A stretch of DNA of 64,000 bases from Telopea speciosissima (lineage: Eukaryota > Streptophyta > Magnoliopsida > Proteales > Proteaceae): contig NC_057923.1 in NCBI RefSeq assembly GCF_018873765.1, positions 9,746,413 to 9,810,412 of the forward strand. Direction: 5' to 3'. How positions within the stretch are numbered: position 1 is the first letter of the stretch; every line of letters starts with the position of its first letter. The notes under the pieces were generated by a model. It did not search any database and was not told the origin of the DNA. It worked only from the letters and a program-made list of their open reading frames with translations. This document shows, piece by piece, positions 11,046 through 21,889 of the stretch. A program made the position numbers and the translations under genes.

Positions 11046-11314
11046 CTCCTCTGCTTCCAAAGGTGGTACTTTCGAGTTTCGTCCTACTTCCGAACGTTCT
11101 CAGTGAGCCACCCGGCTTGAAAACCATCCAACGGTTGATATTGAAAAAATTCAAATTATTTTGAAAACACCTGAGATGTGTTTGAACCCCAAGGTGGTTT
11201 TCAAAATAATTTGAATTTTTTTCAATAGCAACCATTGGACGGTTGTCAGGTTACATGGCACACTGAGAGCGCTCGAAAGTAGGACGACAGTACCACCTTT
11301 GGAAGTAGAGGAGT
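11046..11314. mobile_element. Mutator-type MITE, long hairpin, 9-bp TSD
   Basis: Arms beginning CTCCTCTGCTTCCAAAGGTG fold back on each other nearly end to end (about 130 bp each, loop around 11175-11190). CGAATTCAG occurs directly outside both ends (11037-11045 and 11315-11323), the 9-bp duplication expected of Mutator-like elements. The ORF on its minus strand at 11032-11235 is a shadow of the arms. Confidence 0.85.
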
Positions 11315-11358
11315 CGAATTCAGTCTCTAATTTAAAAGGATTAAATGTATAGTTAAGA

Positions 11359-11515
11359 TATGCTGTGTTTGGTATGCATTCTGAGATGAGATGATAAAAA
11401 CAGTGAAAAGTACAATATCAAAATGCGTTATCAACTAGAATGCATACAAACACATCCTTAGTTTGAAATACTCAAGTTTGAAAAGTACAACTACAATGCA
11501 TACAAACACAGCCTT
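11359..11515. mobile_element. MITE with GCTGTGTTTGGTATGCAT ends
   Basis: The start GCTGTGTTTGGTATGCATTC and the end AATGCATACAAACACAGCC are inverted copies. A second inverted copy (AGAATGCATACAAACACATCC, shown here as two blocks) lies internally near 11435-11455, suggesting a nested or partly duplicated element. No coding capacity. Confidence 0.6.
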
Positions 11516-11944
11516 AAATTGATTAGGCGAATCATTCACACCTCAGTTTATAGTTGAAATACTCAAGTTGACTTTGGTGAGCCGGCTAATCAACTTCAAG
11601 AGCAGGAAAATATTTGCAACCACTTGCTTTCCCTTTGTTATCCTTCAGGGTTTCAATCCATGCTTCTCCAAAGAGGAGGCATAGGGCATATACCCGCCTG
11701 AAATTGATATGTGCTCATATATGGGTGAGAGTTCATGTTCTACGTACTTAGTTGTGCAACATGGAAGGAAGTATATGTGGTTGAGAATTGAGATTCTCAA
11801 CTCCCATGGAACATCACACCTAATATGTTATCCTACCAACAACTGTATCATATGTTGTCATTATTAATCACCAGTTGCATACATGGCTTAATGGGATCAA
11901 CCTCACCCGCCGGAATAAGCCAGAATTGCCTGAACCCTAGAAAT

Positions 11945-12010
11945 AAAATGAGACAATTATAAAAATAAAAATAAAAAAGAAGAAGAAAAAGAAAAAGAAA
12001 AATGAGACAA
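11945..12010 (+). mobile_element. A-rich micro-insertion (42 bp) with 12-bp TSD
   Basis: AAAATGAGACAA at 11945-11956 recurs at 11999-12010. The insert is 42 bp of A-rich sequence with AAGAAG and AAAAAG repeats. It lacks the ACC start seen in most other micro-insertions, so slippage in a purine tract is an alternative. Confidence 0.55.
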
Positions 12011-12320
12011 AATATGGAGAACACGTTTGCATCTTTTCTTCCTATTAAAGAGACTTCAGTTAGATGTAATCTGTAGCATCCATGGGATATTAATCCAGAG
12101 GCTCTATACTCAACTAGAACAAGTTTAGTTCAGTAGTGGTTGGCAAGCCAGTTGATGTGCCGATCTAATTAAAAGTTCTGAGGCCCTGTTTCCAGAATAT
12201 CCCAATAATCAAAACCACCTGTTCTGTTCATTAATTTCTAACTCAGTATATCATTTTCAGTGTCAAGTGTCCCATGATTGAGATGCATCATATGTAATTC
12301 AACTTTCTAATCCTCCTAAA

Positions 12321-12326
12321 TTTATT
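12321..12326 (-). terminator. Poly(A) signal of the ALDH10 gene
   Basis: AATAAA on the minus strand about 90 nt beyond the TGA stop at 12417-12419, in AT-rich 3' flanking sequence. Confidence 0.5.
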
Positions 12327-12416
12327 TTAAAGACCCACACGCTTGAAGATCTTTCTAACTTTTTCTCTATAAGATCTTTTCTACTTCAGGAGTCCATCAA
12401 AGTCCTATGGCAGTTT

Positions 12417-15400
12417 TCACAGCTTTGATTTTGCAGGTGAGGGGTACCACCCCCATGGCTCATTTGAGATGTACTGCGTAACCTGCTTCACACTCAAGTA
12501 GTTTTCGAGCCCCCTATAGAAGAACAGAGTCATGAAAGCGTGAGTATGGTGAAGCAATTTCTGGTACGTCATTATAACCAGATAAATTAGACTCTTACCA
12601 TTCACCAAGTTCCCGCCCAAAACCACTTTGTTTGATGCCTCCCCATGGAGCTTGACAGAAGCAGGGCTGTGAGCAGTTCACCCACACCATCCCCGACCGA
12701 ATAGCCTGAAGAGCAGCGATACAACACATTTTAAATATTTTCATGACCAAAAATATTTTTTTTGAGATGAGAAAGGAAAAGAAGACATTCTCTTAAAGGA
12801 TGTGGGACTGCTCTCAACAGTCCAACCATACAGTCTAAATGCTCCCAGCTCTGGGGGAATAAACAAACATGATCAACAAAAAACAATACAGAAAGCCATT
12901 ACTCAAACACGACCAAGCATTGCAACTGGTGGAACCTCTAGTCTGTGGCCCGGTGGGTATTTGCAACTTTATCCTCAAATACCCCCCCTATGTGCAAATT
13001 TTAGTGCTCTTTCAACAGTGTGCACGTCCAGATCCAATGATATTTGGACAATCCACACATCAGAACTCAGCAGTCCATTTACAGTCAATGGTTGTGGAGC
13101 ATCAAACAGTGTATAAATAGGATCAAAATGGCCAATTTTTGCAGATGCTCCAGATGTTAATCCCAAAATGATCCAACCAGCCATAATCAGAATATGGTAA
13201 ATAAATAGAGGGCAGTAATCATCTTCAACCACCTGTAATATGGATGATACACGCCTGTGGTTTTATAAATTAATTGAGATGATTTTCTGCTAGTTACTTC
13301 GACTGTGAATCTAATTATATAAATTGGTCCAGATGATTGTCAATTAATTACAAGTAAAACTCCAAAGTTAATCATACCTTGCTCACACGCTCACACCTCT
13401 CCAGATCATTGGAAATTACAGCTGCACCCAAGCCATATCTGCAAGAGAATTAACAAGCATCTCAACCAAATTTCCCAAGTCAAACTGTTGGGTGTACATC
13501 AGAAAATATTTCAGATAAACACTCCTAAGAAATAGTGTACTCACTGTGTATCATTTGCTAGTTCAATCGCTTCATCTTCATTAGTAAATGTTTTAACACA
13601 TAAAACAGGTCCAAAGACCTCCTCCCTCCAAATTTGCATGGATGTATTCACATTTGTTATGATGGTTGGCTGAATAAAGAAACCTTTCTTCAAATGCTGT
13701 CATCATTTGTCACATTAGTCACTGATCCCTCGCGTCAGTAGTTTAGCAGTGCAGAAATGATCCACAAAGGATTTTACCTGAGGTCGGTTGCCACCACACA
13801 GAACAGTAGCACCTTCACTTTTTGCAGTTTGAATAAACTTCATTATCTTCTCATACTGAAGAAAATGGAGAAGATATTAGCTGCCTCCATTTAACACCAA
13901 TGGGGATGAAATAAGATAGTATTTGTACATTCATTAATACTTTACAGAACATATAAAGCAGTCAAAACCACTAAACCTTAAGTATTGTAACAGAGAGATA
14001 AACAAGCACCATTTTTTACCAAGAAATTAGATACAGGACAGAGGTTATAGAACTCATTTTCAAGGACACCAACAGAAGGAATTTACAATATTCTGAGGAG
14101 AGTATGAATTGGAAGGTTACAGCAACCATTTATTGGCATTACATGTACTGGAACTGATGTGTACTGGAACTGATGTGCAGCAGACAGGCTGCTGAAACAA
14201 AATGACTTCATTTGAGGAAGTCATCTCCCACATCTGCTTCTCATAGCCTTATGGCCCACAAATATGTCACAGCACTAACGCGAGCAAAGATGATGGTCAG
14301 GCACCCTAGGAGTTGCTTCACAAGTCACAACTATGATAGCCAGATGATTGGAAACATTGTGCACTGCTTTCATGACTCAGATTGGAAAAGTTGGATTTGT
14401 GCTTTTAGATTTAATCTGTACAGTATGACTGTATGAATACTTGAGTATGGAACATTACTCTCCAGTATTGTCCAGCTGATTTTGCCATTATATGAATGCA
14501 ATCTTATTGATGGTTACAGCAGAGATACTTAGCATTGTCCTCCACATATATGTAGTGAATACATGTAACTCATGTTTTAGTTCCACAAGCCACAGTTTAG
14601 TAAATTGAGTTGGACAGTAGCACGCTAATGAAGTACAGGAAAATACAAACAGAAAAAATGCAAGTAAACAAATTTCTACCACTTTTGATGAACAACCCCC
14701 CCCCCCCCATCCCATATAAAAAGAAGAAGAAAGACTCGCCAATTGATTATGAAGCTTTCTTACCTGCCCCTCGCTAACAACAGGTCCAAGCCTGCAACCT
14801 TCTTCTAAGGGATCTGAGATCTTGATGCTTCTGGTCCAGTTAACGAGTTTCTCTAGAAATTTTGCTGCAATCCTTTCCTGAGACATTTGCACGTAATATA
14901 TGGTTAAAATGAGACCAAGAAAGATGTTTGACAGCGAAAAGTTAGAAAGAAAAGAACAAAAATGTAATTGAGAAGACATTTGACAGCAAAAAACTTGGAA
15001 GAAAAGAACCAAAAAGGAATTGAGAAATCCATTGTAGGGATTGCAAAGACTTTGCCCCCACCCCTCTTTATTAACTTACTGGAAATGTAATATTTGTGAA
15101 GTAAAGCTTTAAGTTTGAAGGCCTTGAGGAACATTATTAATGTAAGACAAACTCAGATTACTAGGTGCCTAATTCCACTGTTAAATTGTCGGGCTACTTA
15201 CAAAGGCAAGCAATATGGAATGAACATGTATCCACCTCGACCCCCAGCAAAAATAAAAAACAAATGCATTTCCATGTCATCCTGAAAAGTGAATTAGAGA
15301 TGGGTTTTTGATAATAAAACGCGGCCATGAGCACATCAACACCCAGGGAAATATACTTGTGAGCCATACAACACAACTCAACTCAACACCCATGGAAATG

Positions 15401-18400
15401 TACTTGTTGAGTCTAAAGGCAAGAAATATGGTTTTGTTCGTGCCTTATTTTATCCTTTCTACTTTTACCACTCATCCATCTCAACATCCTCATTTTAGCT
15501 ATATCTTGTTTTTTTATATGTTATTTTTTCACTGGTCAATATTCTGCTCCATACATCGCTGGTCATGTAATTATCCTATAAAATTTTCCTTTGAGTTTCA
15601 AAGGAATAAGTCGATCACACAACACTCCGGATGCAACCCTCTACTTTATCCACTATATTCTAATTCTTTGTGTAACACCATCCTCTATTCTCCTTCTTTA
15701 TTTATGATTGAACCTAAGTACCTAAAATTGTCACTTTGCGTTATCTCCCTATCATCAATTTTCACCACCCCACTTTCAGTCTTATTATTACTAAGTTACT
15801 CACCATATACTCTGTTTTTGTTCTACTTATCTTAAAACCTTTTGATTCTAAGGTTCATTTTATCTACCAAAAAGATATCATCAGCAAAAAGCATACACCC
15901 CGAGAATCTGATCTTGAGTGTCTCTAGTAAGCTTATCTATGATTAACACAAACAAGGGTGGTAAGCACACACTAATCATTCAAATACACTGATCATTCTT
16001 TTTATGGTACAGCTCATCATCTGACAGATTCCATCTATGTCAGATTTTAATTTACACACACACCAAAAAACAAAAAGGGTAGAAACATGAATCCTGTTCT
16101 GTCAATTCATTTTATCAAGAAATTATCAACTCTGTTAAATCATTAATTATGAAATCCTTACATGTACTATGAGACGTGATGTTGCACTGCAGATCTGCCC
16201 GTTTGTCCAAAAGCAACCAAAAAGAGTCCACTCAGCAGCTGTATTGAATGACAAGGCAAAGTGTATATATATAGATAAATTTGATTCAGTTTCTACATTG
16301 AAAAGTGTTGACAGATCTAGAGCAATTTGCATTTGACAAAAGAAGTTTCAATAACCTGTTCTGGGAAGAAGATATTGCAGCAAATTAAAATCATGTAACT
16401 CAGAGGGCACTAACCTTTATCAAGGTCTACATCCTCAAATACAACGATCGGACTCTTTCCACCAAGCTCCATTGAAACAGGCTGGCATACAAGTATCAGT
16501 TAAAATACATGAAATAAATGTAACCAGCAGAAATACAAATCCTAAGAAGATCAGTCTCCAATATACCTTGACCATTTGAGCTGCAGAAGCCATGATCCTA
16601 CTTCCCGTTAAATTACTTCCAGTAAATGCAATCTGATTGATAAACAATATACCAAATTACTACTAGCTAGACACTCATCAATAACATACCATGGTATAAT
16701 GAATGAGTGACAGCACTCAGACTTCATGAACTTCTAATCCAAAAGATGACTGAAAAGACAACTGAACCTTGTCAACATGAGGATGAGACGCTAAAGGAGC
16801 ACCAGATTCTACGCCTAACCCAGTCAAAATGTTTAAAACACCAGCAGGTAGACCTACTTCTTTACATATGTCAGCCAACTCCAAACAAGTCCTGAAAAAG
16901 CACGTACGATGAGATGTGTATAGAAAAAAAAAAATTTACCGTCTGCCACAAGAAATAAATAAATAAGAAAGAAAAGCATATATAGGTTCCCCCCTCCCAT
17001 GCACATAAGTGATGAGAGAGAGAGAGAGACTCACACAGATGCCAACTCAGATGGCTTCAGTATAGCAGTACACCCAGCAGCCAGGGCTGGAGCAACTTTC
17101 CATGTAGCCATCAAAAAAGGGTAGTTCCTTCAGCCAAATAAATAAAAAAATAAAAATGAGACAACTAATTATATTTCATCAAACATTCAGATCATTGATA
17201 AGGAGAATACATGCATGCCAGAAAATAAAATATGGATATTTATTTCTTCACGAGACATGAGGTATACTATGAAATACATAAGCAGCCATTCAGACACAAC
17301 ATATAGAGAAAAACAAATAAAAACCAAACCTACCAATCCAGCACTTCTTCTCCCCCCCCCCCTCTCTTTTGACATCTACCTTCATATTTTGATCATACAA
17401 TACATATGCTCATGAAAAGCACTTTCACGAGGGCGGACCTCGGCGCAACGGTAAAAGGTTGATCCATTGCGACCTAGTGGTCATGGGTTCGAGTTGAGAA
17501 ACAGCCTCTCCACGAAGTGAGTGAAGCGAGGGTAAGGCTGCGTACATTATGACCCTCCCCAGACCCCACAGTGGCGGGAGACTCATGCACTGGGTACGCC
17601 CTTTCTTTATGCTCATGAAATGCATTTGACCACGGTTCCCACTTGCCAGACAATTAGTCACACTTCAGATTCACTTTGGCCGAATAATCATTCTTCCAGA
17701 ACATTTTTATGGGAGATCTACTTATAGCTCTAAGCTTACTGATGTAGATCACAACATGAAGAACAGGCCAAAAAACTGTTCAGGTGAACAGTGTCACAGC
17801 CCCTTATTTTGGTTTGGTGAGAATATTAGTAGAGGTTGTTGGGACAGTATAGTGTTTTATATGTTAGAAATTCAAGTCTTTAACTGAAGGGCAGGATGGT
17901 TAATATATGGATACAAGTTCCGGCCGATGGGTATCCTTGGTGGGGAACACTTGAGAATCCAAGCTTTGACAATAAAGAGGATCGACTGCAAAACACGGTT
18001 CATGTTACTGTTCACGTTAACAGTGTTACAGCCCCTTATTTTGGTTTGGTGAGAATATTAGTAGAGGATCGTGGGGGCAGTACAGTGTTTTAAATGCTAG
18101 AAATTCAAATCTTTAAGTGAAGGGCAGGATGGTCAATCTATGGATACAAGTTCTGGCCGATGGGTATCCTTGGTGGGGACCACTTCAGAATCCAAGCTTT
18201 GAAAATAAAGAGGATCGACTGAAAGACTTGAAGACTTGAAGATTTTGTTACTATTTTCCTAGCAGTCCTAGTTACTAAAACTTAGTTTTAGTTTCTATTT
18301 TTATGTTGCAAGATTTAGTTTCTATTTTTTAGAAGCTTAGCCAAAAGACTTCCAATTTTGTTACCTTCTATTTTATTAGGTTTCTAATTCATGTAAGGCA

Positions 18401-21069
18401 AGTCCAATCCCAAAAGGAGACTGCCATTCTCATTAGCTTCTAATTCTTATACTTTCTATTTTCTGTTTGACTTAGCTATGAGTCCTATTTAATGTAGGCT
18501 TTAAAGGCCACCCTACCATGATTTTATGAGATGAAAATTGGTTGCCTTGAGTGCAAAAAAGGATTCTGTTATCCCTTGTGTGGATGAAGGGCTGAGAGGC
18601 CTGACTGGTGAGAGCCAAAACACCAAAGGCTGAGAGAGCTGAATGTTCTTATCCCCTTTTATCTTTTTCTCCTATCTTCTTCTCTTTCTCAATCGATCTC
18701 CCGTGCTGTGACTACCTTGTGACCGCTACAAGCTGCTGTTGTGAACCTCTTGAAGACCAGAATCGAACCACCAATTAAGCCTAGACTGCTGCTGTTGCAA
18801 GCAATCAAAGAGAGACCTTCTACACCCTGCGGTTCTGTTCCACCCTTGGTTTTTCTCCTGCAACTTTATTCTCCAATTTCTCAGCAACAAGAAATCTACC
18901 CAGCAGTGCTTTGGGAGACTGAATGAGATCACCAAAGGCTACTTCTAATTTTAACTCCATTTCATATCTCAGCAACCAGCCATCACAACAGGCTGAAATT
19001 TGGGGCCCAAGGCCTCCTCCTCATACCCTCCACTCGATCCTAATTGGGAGTCATTCCCACTGCTGGTTTGCAAGTTATTTTTTTCTTCCTATTTTGGTGT
19101 TTACCTTCTAATTCTGATTTGCTTCTATTATTGATGATCTGCTGCAATTTTTATCGATTCTTATGTAGAGTGGTTCTTATCTGAACCCCTCCTACATTAC
19201 TTATATAGGCATTATTATTTTTTTAATAGATGCTCCTAAAGGCGTCAATTCAAATTATATATTTTTATGTGAGGCCAACAACCATAAAATAATAGCATTG
19301 AGGTAACATTCCAAAGTTCCGATAACAGAAAATGGGGACCAACATGCACCATAGAACTTCCATTACATGACACCTTGAAGCACCCTCAAACAAGTGGCAA
19401 TCCACACTCTAAATACTACACAACACTACTTAATACCAATATCTGAGGGAGAAGGGAAAGGGAACATCACTTGGTGACTTCAATAAGATTCAGATCATAC
19501 AACTAATCAAGAACAGCAGACTAAATAGTGAACAAATTTCCAGGACAAAGAATACAGTTTAAAGAGAATGGAAAAGGGACATAAGGTACATAACAGTTCA
19601 ATACATCACTACTGACACCCATAAGGCAAATGACGATGACCTTCCAGATGGATCAGAGTCTCACATAACATGCAATCACATTGGAAGCTGAGAAGAACAG
19701 AATTATGCAACTGACTACTATATCTTCCCCCCCTCCCCCCCCCCCCCCCAACACACACAAAATGTTAACATCCTAGAATTAGAGAAACTCACAAAAGGTA
19801 CTCTAGCATACAACCCAAAACACGAACTTGCAAAGCAATAAATCTTAATTATTCAACTCAATTTCCTGAAATCAGAAAATTAGAAAAGAAAAATACAATG
19901 AAAAACAAGAACATCAGGAAGGAAATGGAACTCTCAAATACCAAGGGGTAATCAGCGCAATAACACCAAGGGGTTCCTTAAGAATGTGGCACTTAAATAT
20001 TTCCATAGGAAGCGAGATAGGAGCTTTTTGTTTTGCATCCAATTCTTCAGCAAGTCCTGCGTAATACTCAAAACATGCTGCAACATCATCCTGGATCACA
20101 TGAATAGATAGATAAGAATGACATGCTTGATTGCTAAACAACATAAATGGCAAAGTCGTCACAAGCATACCATGTCCCATGCCGCTTCGTCAAGTGGTTT
20201 TCCACAATCAAGAGATTCTAGCTTAGCCAATTGAGACTTCCTCTCTGTTATCTGCGTGCATTTAGAAAAATGGAAATCCTCATGACATGTAAGCGAAGGG
20301 TGAAAATAACCCACCAACTACCCAACCCAGATTTAGAATCCACATCTTCTAACAATAAAGAATAATATAACATGTGGTACAATACTGCAATCAGAATTAA
20401 ACATCGTAGAAACCAGAGTAGTATAAGTGAAATGGAACCCCAAAATCTTGGATTACAAAACCTCAACCATCAAGCACAGTCTAACTGTCTTGCAAAGTTG
20501 AACGAACCATCACAGCATAAACTACAAACGATCTTGGGAAGTCGATGGAATTTAAGTACAGTATGGTATTTTGATAACAGCTTTAACACATCAAAGTAGA
20601 TTGATCCATAAGGACATAAAGTATAAAGTAAAGAAAAGAGGTATTTCCACCCAGATAACCGCATGGAATTAATAAATACCTTAGCAGCAATGGCACGTAA
20701 ATACTTAGCGCGATAAGCCCCCGAAGCAAAAGCCCAATCTCTACCCTTGTTCCTGGAAAAGGCCCTGCGAGCAGCATCGACGGCAAGTTCCACATCCTCA
20801 GCGGTGGCCGCAGGAATATCCCCTGAAACAGTCACCCAACTCCACAAAATTACATTTCAGGAGAGTAACCAAAGTGCAAAAAGATCAAGAAAGAAAATGA
20901 TGAGACAGCGAAGTAAGGAATTGTCGATTGAAGAAGAAATTGCAGAGAGGGAAGTAGAACCTATGATCTCTTCGGTGGCGGGGTTGATGATGGGAATCCG
21001 CTTCCGTTTGAAGGGTTCTCTCCATTCTCCATCTATGTAGAGCTGACGAGATGGAATTGGGATCGCCAT
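12417..21069 (-). CDS. ALDH10: ALDH10 aminoaldehyde/betaine-aldehyde dehydrogenase, complete, peroxisomal
   Basis: NAD-dependent oxidation of omega-aminoaldehydes (polyamine catabolism) and possibly betaine aldehyde to glycine betaine. Fifteen exons splice to 1,518 nt, 505 aa: 21069-20961, 20822-20680, 20251-20171, 20090-19942, 17127-17035, 16891-16768, 16632-16567, 16481-16415, 16238-16162, 14877-14764, 13855-13778, 13696-13545, 13438-13378, 12705-12599, 12513-12417. Every junction is GT-AG and in phase. The start [16 protein letters not shown] is typical of the family. Landmarks: ITPWNYP (N162, Y163), [10 protein letters not shown] cofactor loop, MELGGKSP (E260 general base), [12 protein letters not shown] (catalytic C294), [10 protein letters not shown], and C-terminal SKL, a type 1 peroxisomal signal. 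The residue before VWVNC, where spinach BADH has Ala441 and most others Ile, is Met (M444), so good betaine-aldehyde activity is doubtful. Introns hold an RTE fragment, a SINE and a probable solo LTR. No break is seen. Confidence 0.97.
15400..15965 (-). mobile_element. RTE-type LINE fragment (reverse transcriptase C-terminal part), decayed
   Basis: On the minus strand the sequence decodes, with stops and frameshifts, into the RTE reverse-transcriptase end: [14 protein letters not shown], then [12 protein letters not shown] (the catalytic FADD box), [18 protein letters not shown], and further on GKFYR and MYGAEYW. It lies between ALDH10 exons 10 and 9 in the same transcriptional orientation as the gene. 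Related copies are at 34068-35476 and 62930-63690. The plus-strand ORF at 15308-15835 is an antisense shadow. Confidence 0.8.
17425..17607 (+). mobile_element. Au-like SINE, full length, ~20-bp TSD
   Basis: The element includes a pol III A-box region (CCTCGGCGCAACGGTAAAAG), B-box GGTTCGAG, then GGTAAGGCTGCGTACATTATG-type and TGCACTGGGTACGCCCTTTC blocks. TATGCTCATGAAAAGCACTT at 17405-17424 and TATGCTCATGAAATGCATTT at 17608-17627 are target duplications with few mismatches. It lies in ALDH10 intron 4, opposite in strand to the gene. This is the most complete of four family members here (also 2246, 52601, 53818). Confidence 0.88.
17740..19199 (+). mobile_element. Probable solo LTR, TGATGTAG...CTACATTA family, copy 1
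   Basis: A 1,460-bp segment starts TGATGTAGATCAC and ends CCTCCTACATTA, imperfect inverted ends, flanked by CTTAC (17735-17739) and CTTAT (19200-19204). Its body has LTR-like texture with TTTCTATTTT runs and a TC-rich 3' part. A second element with the same termini and a perfect 5-bp duplication is at 39762-42544. No primer-binding site or internal coding region follows, hence solo LTR is the favoured reading. It lies in ALDH10 intron 4. Confidence 0.6.
17787..18247. repeat. 232-bp tandem duplication inside the LTR-like element
   Basis: A unit beginning AACAGTGTCACAGCCCC at 17787 recurs at 18019 with about a dozen differences; both contain GGCCGATGGGTATCCTTGG and AATAAAGAGGATCGACTG. Confidence 0.85.
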
Positions 21070-21168
21070 GGCTATCACAGTAGGTGAAAGAGAGAGCTAA
21101 ACCGGAGTGAACAGTGAGACCTGAGAAGTGATCAAGTCGGCTGGCTTCTTATGAGTATTAGTGGGAAA

Positions 21169-21228
21169 AACTTAACTTTATTTCTATTCTTTTCTTTCTT
21201 TTTTTTTTTTGTGGTAAAGTTAGCTTTA
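21169..21228 (-). mobile_element. Micro-insertion (35 bp) with diverged 12-bp TSD
   Basis: AACTTAACTTTA (21169-21180) and AAGTTAGCTTTA (21217-21228) flank a T-rich insert ending TTTTTGTGGTA; read on the minus strand it starts TACCAC and continues into an A-rich tail. It sits just upstream of the ALDH10 start. Confidence 0.5.
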
Positions 21229-21588
21229 AATGTTTTGTTTATGACGTCAATGACATCTGCAACAGCGGACGCACAACGCTAGGAATTCGGGATTCGTTAC
21301 GAGTAATCTTATCCGTTGTTTTATCTTTTCCTATAAAAAGCTCCACCATCGGATAGTAAGAGATTGGTGGCAGTGTCAAAGCAAAATAGAGTTCCATCTA
21401 TCTAAACATTTTACCTTGCACGTGAAAAAAAAAACCACCATTGCCGTGATTAACTAACTCCGTTGGGTGGGTACTCCTTGACCCATGGACTCCGTTGATT
21501 GATTTAACCGATTAGAGGAGAGTGTGACCTTGGTTGGGTGGGTACTTAACACTTTCCTCGGCTTGCAACTTGGCACGAACTTCAATTT

Positions 21589-21830
21589 GGATCCTCTATT
21601 GCCGAGTTGTCCGGCAGGATTGTGCTGCCTAGGCACGGTGTTGCGTGTAATGCTCGCCTTACCCCTGCCCAAACTCTTTACCCAAGTGGGGGTAAGGCGA
21701 TCATTGTATGTAGCACCGTGTTTGGACAGCACGGTCCTATCGGTGCGGGGGTAAGGCGATCATTGTATGTAGCACCGTGTTTGGACAGCACGGTCCTATC
21801 GGGCAGCTCGACAGTAGAGGATCTGGATCC
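21589..21830. mobile_element. MITE with internal 59-bp tandem duplication
   Basis: The left end GGATCCTCTATTGCCGAG and the right end CGACAGTAGAGGATCTGGAT are imperfect inverted repeats. Inside, a 59-bp unit beginning GGTAAGGCGATCATTGTATG at 21691 is repeated exactly at 21750, so the duplication is recent. The long ORFs on both strands here are shadows of the repeat. A diverged relative, with CTGGACAGCACACC, is at about 30438-30560. Confidence 0.65.
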
Positions 21831-21889
21831 CACGAACTCGATCTTTGGTTGGATCAATTCGGAATGGAGTCAATAGTTTATATTTGTAA

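Noticed and set aside
14212-15134. Several ORFs around ALDH10 exon 10
   Set aside because: Extensions of the exon frame into introns or shadows; only 14877-14764 is coding.
15308-15835. 175-aa plus-strand ORF
   Set aside because: It is the antisense of an RTE reverse-transcriptase fragment.
17432-17500. Possible tRNA gene (A- and B-box like sequence)
   Set aside because: No cloverleaf can be completed; the sequence belongs to a SINE with target duplications.
21331-21340. Plus-strand TATA-like CCTATAAAAAG
   Set aside because: No gene starts to its right; the ALDH10 gene runs the other way.
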